Source: Streptomyces katrae (lineage in GTDB: Bacteria > Actinomycetota > Actinomycetes > Streptomycetales > Streptomycetaceae). From it: a stretch of 64,000 nt of DNA. Location of the stretch: NCBI RefSeq assembly GCF_002028425.1, contig NZ_CP020042.1:4377560-4441559 (forward strand), given 5' to 3'. Both the position numbers and the translations under genes were made by a program. This document shows, in pieces, positions 58,706 through 64,000 of the stretch. Numbering within the stretch: position 1 is the first letter of the stretch; the number at the start of each line of letters is the position of its first letter. Below the pieces are notes generated by a model. It had not been told where the DNA came from, did no database searches, and saw only the letters and a program-made list of their open reading frames with translations.

Positions 58706-59575
58706 ATGACCGCCGACGCCACCACCCCGGCCCGCGCCGCTTCACCCCTGCTCGGTCTCCTCCCGCCCACCCGGCCGACCCACGTCCTCGACGTCGGCGC
58801 CAACCCGGTCGACGGGGACCCGCCCTACCGGGCGATGCTGGAGGCGGGCCTGTGCCGGGTGACGGGGTTCGAGCCCCAGCCGGAGGCACTGGCGGAGCTG
58901 CTGGCCCGCAAGGGTCCGTACGAGACGTACCTGCCCGACGCCCTCGGTGACGGCGCCGCGCACACCCTCTTCATCGCCGCGGCCTCCGGGATGACCAGCC
59001 TCTTCCGCCCCGATCCGCGGCGGCTCGGGCTGTTCAACGGGTTCGAGGAGTGGGGGCGGGTCGTGGCGGAGGTACCGGTGGTGACGCGGCGGCTGGACGA
59101 GGTCGACGGCGTCGAGCCCTTCGACCTGCTGAAGATCGACGTCCAGGGTGCGGAGCTGATGGTCTTCCAGGGCGGCAGGCGCAAGCTGGCGGAGGCCGTT
59201 GCCGTGCACACGGAGGTGTCCTTCGTCCCGCTGTACGAGGGGCAGCCGGTCTTCGGTGACGTGGACCGGGAACTGCGCGGCCAGGGCTTCGTCCCCCACG
59301 CCTTCGCCGCCGTCAAGCGGTGGCCGATCGCGCCCGTCGTCTTCGGCGGCGACTTCCGCCTGGCCCGCCACCAGCTGCTGGAGGCCGATGTCGTGTATGT
59401 GCGCGACTTCGGCCGCCCCGAGGAGATGACCGACGGCCAGCTGAGCCGGCTGGCCCTGCTCGCACACCACGTCTACGACTCCACCGACCTGGCCTACCAC
59501 TGCCTGCGGCAGCTGACCGCGCGCGGCGTGGCCCGCCCCGGCGCGGCGAACGCGTACCTGGCGGCGCTGGGGTAG
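58706..59575 (+). CDS. FkbM family methyltransferase
   Basis: 289 aa, ATG at 58706. SAM-binding motif I reads THVLDVGANPVDGDPPYRAM, followed by VTGFEPQPEALAEL (acidic loop) and FDLLKIDVQGAELMVFQGG (FkbM motif with D/E). FkbM enzymes O-methylate sugars, polyketides or other small molecules. No biosynthetic cluster is adjacent. The RiPP at 52.2 kb is 4 kb away and on the same strand, so a link is possible but unsupported. Confidence 0.87.
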   Translation: MTADATTPARAASPLLGLLPPTRPTHVLDVGANPVDGDPPYRAMLEAGLCRVTGFEPQPEALAELLARKGPYETYLPDALGDGAAHTLFIAAASGMTSLFRPDPRRLGLFNGFEEWGRVVAEVPVVTRRLDEVDGVEPFDLLKIDVQGAELMVFQGGRRKLAEAVAVHTEVSFVPLYEGQPVFGDVDRELRGQGFVPHAFAAVKRWPIAPVVFGGDFRLARHQLLEADVVYVRDFGRPEEMTDGQLSRLALLAHHVYDSTDLAYHCLRQLTARGVARPGAANAYLAALG

Positions 59576-59865
59576 AGGGGGCGGGGCGGGCCGGGGCCCG
59601 CGGCTGGCATCGCCGCCCGCACCTCCACCGGCGCCCCAGTCATCGAACGCCGCGGAAGACCACCTTGATCGTTCTCGCGACGTGCACGAGGCTTGGAGGC
59701 GTGGAATCCGACCGGCGTGACCGACACGGCCCAGCCCCTCGCTCCACTGCCCGACGCCTCGCACGCCTGCTCGCAGCACAGTCCGACGGGAGCACCCGCC
59801 ACCGCTTACCGGCGCGTCGGGGCCCTTCGCCCACTCCACCACCCGCCTCCCAGAACGGATGCTTC

Positions 59866-60492
59866 ATGCGCAAGCTCACCTACTACGTGGCCACCACCCT
59901 CGACGGCTTCATAGCGGGACCGGACGGCGCGGACCCGACCGGCCCGCAGGGCTTCTGGCCCATCACGGAGGACTACGTACAGCACCTCGTGGCCGAGTAC
60001 CCGGAGACCCTTCCCGTCCAGGCCCGGCAGGCACTGTCCGTCACGGCGGAGGGAACGCACTTCGACACCGTGCTGGAGGGGCGGCGCAGCTACGAGATCG
60101 GCCTGGCGGCCGGCATCACCGACGCCTACCCCCACCTGCGTCACGTGGTGTTCTCCCGGACCATGACCGAAAGCCCGGACCCGGCCGTCGAACTGGTCGC
60201 CGACGACCCGGTGGCGACCGTGCGCGAACTCAAGCAGCAGGACGGCAAGGGCATCTGGCTGGTCGGCGGCGCGGAGCTCGCGGGCGCCCTGTACTCCGAG
60301 ATCGACACGCTGATCCTCAAGGTCGGCCCGCTGACCATCGGCGAGGGAATCCCGCTGTTCTCCCGGAAGGCCGTCTTCGACCCGTGCACCTGGACACTCG
60401 CGGACCACACGGTCCTCAAGAGCGGCGCGGTCTTCCTCACCTACACACGTGCCCCGGCCGTGAATAGAAAATGGATCTCGAGCGCTGAATGA
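59866..60492 (+). CDS. dihydrofolate reductase-family (RibD C-like) protein
   Basis: 208 aa, ATG at 59866. Pattern MRKLTYYVATTLDGFIAGPD, GTHFDTVLEGRRSYEIGLAA, RHVVFSRTMTESPDPAVELV, GKGIWLVGGAELAGALYSE and the late ILKVGPLTIGEGIPLFSR. It belongs to the same superfamily as the gene at 57746 but is a distinct subgroup. NADPH-dependent reduction of a pteridine- or nitro-type substrate is likely; nothing more can be said. Confidence 0.88.
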   Translation: MRKLTYYVATTLDGFIAGPDGADPTGPQGFWPITEDYVQHLVAEYPETLPVQARQALSVTAEGTHFDTVLEGRRSYEIGLAAGITDAYPHLRHVVFSRTMTESPDPAVELVADDPVATVRELKQQDGKGIWLVGGAELAGALYSEIDTLILKVGPLTIGEGIPLFSRKAVFDPCTWTLADHTVLKSGAVFLTYTRAPAVNRKWISSAE

Positions 60493-60582
60493 TCGTGTCC
60501 GCGGGACGGGGAGACCTCACGGACGAACAGGGGGCGGTGCTTGAGCCGTGATCCCCCTCACGAGTCCGCCTGCGGTCTTGTA

Positions 60583-60610
60583 CCGGTTCCCCCCCGAGCG
60601 GGGGAACCGG
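60583..60610. terminator. hairpin terminator
   Basis: CCGGTTCCCCC (60583-60593) pairs with GGGGGAACCGG (60600-60610) over a six-base loop, 91 bases after the reductase stop. Confidence 0.65.
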
Positions 60611-60693
60611 GTGGAGGTCGGCCTCGCAGAGCCCGCCGACCTCGGCGGCAGCGCAACGAGTGGCCGTCGGATCGCCGATGGCAAGATCGGGCC

Positions 60694-61341
60694 ATGGGAT
60701 TGAACATGGTGGTCGGGGTCCTCGCCGGCGCCGAGGACGACGACTACACCGAGATGGTTCACGCTGACTTCGTCGCGATCGGCGAGCTACTGGAGCGTGC
60801 GGGAGCGCGACAGTGGACTGAGCCCGACCTCGATGAGGAGCAGGGCGCGGAGTTCGAGGCGTGGGGTTACTCGGGCCTGCACACCCTTCGCCGTCTCGCT
60901 GTCCACCTTGCAGCGGACGGGCGCCTGCCCGAGCCGTTGGACGGCAGCCGGCGGGCGACTGACGACCCGCTCCTGGGCAAGGTGTACGAGGCCCTCCCGA
61001 GTGGCCCTCCTGGACCGTTCGACCATCTGGTCCATCATTCGGACTGCGAGGGCTACTACGTCCCCGTCGACTTCGCCCAGGTCATCGTGGACAAAAAGGC
61101 GCGGGGAGGCTACCTGGGGTCATCGGTGCGTCTGCTGGAGGAAGCCCGTCGACTCGCTGAAGCGCTCGGTCTTCCGGAAGACCTCGATCCGCACTCCGAA
61201 GAGGTCTTCGAGGCCGCCGATGCCGAGGAACCGGCCACCGAGGGGTGGCGACGCTACGGCGTCGAGTCCTATGTATGCCTGCAACTCCTCCACGCTGCGA
61301 AACTCTCGATCTCAACCGGAGCGGCTATTGCCTTCACCTGA
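60694..61341 (+). CDS. hypothetical protein, DUF7691-like
   Basis: 215 aa, ATG at 60694. Acidic, no signal or membrane helix. Features are ADFVAIGELLERAGARQWTE, SGLHTLRRLAVHLAADGRLP, FDHLVHHSDCEGYYVPVDFA and GSSVRLLEEARRLAEALGLP. The H-H-SDCEGYY-PVDF motif recurs in many Streptomyces small proteins of unknown role, often near polymorphic-toxin loci, where they may act as immunity proteins. That is inference here. Codon use is a little less GC-extreme than in the core genes. Confidence 0.7.
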   Translation: MGLNMVVGVLAGAEDDDYTEMVHADFVAIGELLERAGARQWTEPDLDEEQGAEFEAWGYSGLHTLRRLAVHLAADGRLPEPLDGSRRATDDPLLGKVYEALPSGPPGPFDHLVHHSDCEGYYVPVDFAQVIVDKKARGGYLGSSVRLLEEARRLAEALGLPEDLDPHSEEVFEAADAEEPATEGWRRYGVESYVCLQLLHAAKLSISTGAAIAFT

Positions 61342-61440
61342 GAAGGCGTCGTCAAACGAACGAATGACGACAGGCCTGGGAGCTGGTGGAGAAGGTCCCC
61401 GTCGAAGGCGGAAGAGAAGCAGCCCTTGCCCGGGCCGGGA

Positions 61441-61668
61441 ATGAGTCGGGCCTACACGTGGGGTGTTGCCCGAGAGAAGTCCGGCCGTCTCGTGTTCCGT
61501 ACGTCCCCCACGAGCTGGCTCGTCGAGCAGACCAGGTCGCGCTGGTACGAGAAGGCCAGTCGTCCCACCACGCTCTCCGCTCACATGCGCATCTGCGTTG
61601 CCGAGCTGGTGATGCCGCGGGAGGCGGTCCCGGCCGATTTCCCCAAGGAGGGCTGGCTGCGCCGGTGA
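61441..61668 (+). CDS. small hypothetical ORF, uncertain
   Basis: 75 aa from ATG 61441. Good third-position GC and the peptide SRAYTWGVAREKSGRLVFRT with a C-terminal VPADFPKEGWLRR suggest a real gene or the 3' end of one. There is no ribosome site at a proper distance and no known family. It may be a decayed fragment. Confidence 0.35.
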   Translation: MSRAYTWGVAREKSGRLVFRTSPTSWLVEQTRSRWYEKASRPTTLSAHMRICVAELVMPREAVPADFPKEGWLRR

Positions 61669-61772
61669 CCGACACGGCCTGATCCGGAGAAAGACCTCCT
61701 CCGCGGCCTCATCGATCTGGATCGACGTGGCAGCCGTGACTTCGAGAACGACCACTGGTCACATCGTTGCGG

Positions 61773-61970
61773 TCAGGAGATGAGGTGGTCGAACTCGCCT
61801 GCCTTGACGCCCTCGATGAAGGCGGCGAGTTTGGCGGGGGTGGTGGTGACGATCTGCATCGGGTCGTCGCTTTCGCGGATCAGGATCTGGCCGTGGTGGG
61901 CGGCGGCTTCCAGGCAGTCGCCCGTGTCGGCGGACTTGGAGGACTTCTGCCAGGGGATGCGCGTGTCCAT
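61773..61970 (-). CDS. DUF397 domain protein
   Basis: 65 aa from ATG 61970 with AGGAGA upstream. IPWQKSSKSADTGDCLEAAA, then LIRESDDPMQIVTTTPAKLA and FIEGVKAGEFDHL give the standard DUF397 pattern (WxKSSxS...C.E). Such proteins usually sit next to an XRE/DUF5753 regulator and often work with anti-sigma-like genes, as in Streptomyces bldB-like systems. Here the XRE partner is missing. Confidence 0.9.
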   Translation of the reverse strand: MDTRIPWQKSSKSADTGDCLEAAAHHGQILIRESDDPMQIVTTTPAKLAAFIEGVKAGEFDHLIS

Positions 61971-62345
61971 TCGGTGTCTCCTGTCATCCGCATCCGGCGG
62001 CGAGGCCTGACAGTTAGCGTGACGGCTGCGGCGGAGGTGGTGTGAGGCCGCCCCGGGGCTGGAGGGGCTGCGGGCGCCGTACGGAGAGCTCGCGGGGCGG
62101 GAGCCGGGGCAGTGGATCGCCGGGTTCAAGGAGTTCGCGGAGCTGGTGAGGGGCTGGGCCGAGGTGGTCCGGGAGGCGGATCGGCGGCGGTGGGGGGTGA
62201 TCGGCCTGCCGGTCTGGTCACCCTGCGGCCTGTGAGGGCCGCCCCCGATGTGAGGGGAGCCCACCGGGCGACGCTGGTGGGCTCCCCTCATGGCCGCGTC
62301 CCGGGCCTGGCCGAGCGGGCGGTACGGCGGCCCGGCGGGTGGGCC
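61971..62345. other. intergenic, with a possible plus-strand gene remnant
   Basis: A plus-strand coding-like piece at about 62048-62233 reads GLEGLRAPYGELAGREPGQW and FKEFAELVRGWAEVVREADR, then stops, but has no start. It may be the 3' remnant of a lost gene. The DUF397 promoter should lie at its left end (TTAGCGTGACG on the plus strand). Confidence 0.3.
62251..62290. terminator. strong terminator hairpin
   Basis: TGAGGGGAGCCCACC (62251-62265) pairs perfectly with GGTGGGCTCCCCTCA (62276-62290) over a 10-nt loop. It stands between the plus-strand remnant and the minus-strand DUF4279-like gene and would end the latter. Confidence 0.8.
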
Positions 62346-62786
62346 CTACTGGCCTCCGAGATCCGTAGCGTCGCCGCATTCGTGGTAGATGTACTGATCG
62401 ATGTCGAGAGAGGCGCGGGCCGCGCCGACCCACGCCATCAGGTCGGGACCGAGGAAGATGCCCTTCTGCTGGGGGTCTTCAAGGTCACGGATCTCCTGGA
62501 CCAGGACCAGCGAGACGGCGGCCTCCCCGGAATCGACCAGCCGGCCCAGGCTGGCGGCAAGGTCCGGCCCCCACCCGAGCACCACGGGCTCCAAGTGCTC
62601 CGGCCTGGCCCCCGCCTCCGTCGAAGCGTGCCGGATCCAGGTCGACTGGGACCGCGGAGGCGACTGAGGACGCCGACGGCTTCCGATCGAGGTCGCCTCG
62701 TCGGGCTCCACCCCCAGCCTCTCCGAGACCTCCGCCGGCTGGAGGGACTCGCTGACCACCCTGAGATACATCCGGAACCCGCTCAC
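62346..62786 (-). CDS. DUF4279-like protein, candidate immunity to the Hint toxin
   Basis: 146 aa, GTG 62786 overlapping the toxin's stop (GTGA). The N-terminus FRMYLRVVSESLQPAEVSER followed by LGVEPDEATSIGSRRR matches DUF4279, and DLAASLGRLVDSGEAAVSLV follows the helix of the family. DUF4279 proteins are frequent immunity candidates behind polymorphic toxins. Coupled translation behind this toxin supports that here. Confidence 0.75.
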   Translation of the reverse strand: MSGFRMYLRVVSESLQPAEVSERLGVEPDEATSIGSRRRPQSPPRSQSTWIRHASTEAGARPEHLEPVVLGWGPDLAASLGRLVDSGEAAVSLVLVQEIRDLEDPQQKGIFLGPDLMAWVGAARASLDIDQYIYHECGDATDLGGQ

Positions 62787-64000
62787 GGCCGGAACCTGTA
62801 ATTCGTCGGAACGAGGATCTTCCCGTCCTTGCTCATGAGCACGATCCTGCCATCCCCGTCGCGCACGGCGTCGAACCGCGACACGTTGTTCTTCCCGACC
62901 CAGTCGGCCTTGAAGCCGTGCGGATCCTCACCGAGCCCCTCAAGAGCATTCTCGAGTTGCTTCTCCCTGAGCTTGACCAACGATCCGCGGTCGATGGCCG
63001 ACGCATCCGGGATGTCCCCGGGGATGAAGTCACACGACGCGTTGTGGACCAGCACGGGCGTGCTGCCCGCCAGCACGTAGTAGGTGTGGAGGTCATTGAC
63101 GGTCAGGTTGTAGGCAGGTTGTAGGCCCTTCCAGCGTGTGACCGTGGCGATCTCGACAGTGCTGCCATCGGCAGTGCGGAGGGTGTCGCCGACGTTGAGG
63201 TCGCCCGCATCGGTCCACTGCTTGGATTTCGTCGACCAGAAGGGGTGGTGAGCGGTGGCGGTCAGCGATCCTCGCCCTGCCCCAGGGCCGAGAGTGATGC
63301 GGGTGAAGTCCCGGTCGTCGGGAGTGTAGATGGTGGAGTCGACGCGGCGCGGTCCGGTCGCACCTGTCGCGGGATCGGTGGCGAGGACGGCGTCACCGAT
63401 CTTGATCTGCTGGATGGGGGCAGCCGTGCCGTCACCCCTCAGCACGAGGGTCCCGGCGGGGAAGCTGTTCGTCTTGCACGGGACCTTGCGCCCCCGACGG
63501 GCCGCGCGGATGTCCTCGGGGACGAGCTTGCCGCCGTACTTGAGCCACTTCAGCACCACGGTCGCGCCGAGGGCGCGGTCTACGGGACTCAGGTGTTCAC
63601 CAGTCACCATGTCCTTGCCGGTGAGAGCGTCGATGACCCCCTTGCCGTCGCTGATGCCGGGGAGGAGATCGAGGAGCATCCCCATCCTGCGGTCCTGCTC
63701 GTCCTGTGCAGCGGCCTGCTCGGGCGTCTTCGCGGCCCCGATGCTCTCACCCACGTGAGAGAAGTCGAAGTCGAACTTGAGGTCTGGCACGAGGATGCTG
63801 TCCGCAGCCTTGTTGAAGTCGGCTACGGAGGTGTTGACCTGCCCCAGGCCCTCGTTCATCTGGCCCACGCCCGCGTTGAGCTGGTCCATACCCCGATTGG
63901 CCTGATCCAGCCCCTTGTTGATGCCGTCGATGCTCTCGTTGACGACGACCATGGTGTCGTTCATCTCGTCGAGCGCCTCGTTCATCTGAGCGAGGCCGGC
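62783..64000 (-). CDS. Hint-domain polymorphic toxin, 5' end beyond the window
   Basis: The reading frame is open to the right edge (ATG 63985 is internal). From the N side: a coiled coil of heptads (GLDQANRGMDQLNAGVGQMN), a linker to about residue 160 from ATG 63985, a pretoxin-HINT domain (CKTNSFPAGTLVLRGDGTAA; GSLTATAHHPFWSTKSKQWT; LHTYYVLAGSTPVLVHN) with Cys and terminal His-Asn as in inteins, and a tip of about 85 residues (ASCDFIPGDIPDASAIDRGS to PTNYRFRP). Hint is expected to cleave and free the tip. Tip activity unknown. Confidence 0.88.
   Translation of the reverse strand, partial: AGLAQMNEALDEMNDTMVVVNESIDGINKGLDQANRGMDQLNAGVGQMNEGLGQVNTSVADFNKAADSILVPDLKFDFDFSHVGESIGAAKTPEQAAAQDEQDRRMGMLLDLLPGISDGKGVIDALTGKDMVTGEHLSPVDRALGATVVLKWLKYGGKLVPEDIRAARRGRKVPCKTNSFPAGTLVLRGDGTAAPIQQIKIGDAVLATDPATGATGPRRVDSTIYTPDDRDFTRITLGPGAGRGSLTATAHHPFWSTKSKQWTDAGDLNVGDTLRTADGSTVEIATVTRWKGLQPAYNLTVNDLHTYYVLAGSTPVLVHNASCDFIPGDIPDASAIDRGSLVKLREKQLENALEGLGEDPHGFKADWVGKNNVSRFDAVRDGDGRIVLMSKDGKILVPTNYRFRP

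Overview
This window is high-GC actinobacterial DNA, almost certainly from a Streptomyces chromosome. The third-codon GC bias is extreme, GTG starts and ATGA/GTGA overlaps are common, and several typical Streptomyces families are present (NsdA-like regulator, DtxR-type regulator, Rpf-domain secreted protein, DUF397, EF-hand protein). There are about 55 genes. I see no rRNA, tRNA, CRISPR array or intact insertion sequence.

Layout. Positions 1-10.4 kb: a divergent S15-like hydrolase, then an acyl-CoA catabolic operon (maleylpyruvate-isomerase-like protein, AtuA-like protein, carboxylase beta and biotin-carrying alpha subunits, acyl-CoA dehydrogenase, enoyl-CoA hydratase) closed by its likely TetR repressor. 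10.4-20.6 kb: citrate synthase, pdxH, a structured non-coding stretch with a 12-codon ORF, a PAS/GAF protein, a SIS protein, a DtxR-type regulator, an alpha/beta hydrolase, a large secreted delta-60/DUF11/RTX protein and a quinone-reductase-like enzyme. 20.7-28.9 kb: GlxA-type regulator, then a minus-strand polymorphic-toxin locus: SseB-like protein, ESX-like partner, 1528-aa Rhs toxin, small putative immunity gene and a propeller-like protein. 29-41.9 kb: ABC exporter, primase-like protein, NsdA-like regulator, repeat-rich membrane protein, extracellular binding protein, purU, EF-hand protein, and an ECF sigma/anti-sigma pair. 42-45.6 kb: two secreted cell-wall-type proteins (Rpf and CHAP domains) with nearly identical 3' ends, and a two-gene small-protein unit. 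45.8-50.9 kb: a CoA ligase divergent from an amidohydrolase and two acyl-CoA dehydrogenases. 51.2-54.6 kb: an ATPase-domain protein, then a compact RiPP cluster. 54.7-64 kb: TetR/FAD-monooxygenase pair, MepB-like protein, two RibD-C/DHFR-like reductases, FkbM methyltransferase, several orphan genes, and at the window edge a Hint-domain polymorphic toxin with a candidate DUF4279 immunity partner.

The most interesting system is at 52169-54618. A 26-codon ORF missed by ordinary gene callers ends in KKSAWYFWY. It is followed by two overlapping cytochrome P450 genes. The core differs from that of tryptorubin A (AWYIWY) only by Phe for Ile. This is therefore a strong candidate atropopeptide (tryptorubin-type) biosynthetic cluster with an extra P450.

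Second-tier items are the Rhs locus with a compositionally distinct toxin tip, an AtuA-like gene with no in-frame stop before it enters the biotin carboxylase frame, a hairpin-rich RNA-like element at 12.5-12.75 kb, and the duplicated 3' modules of the Rpf and CHAP genes.
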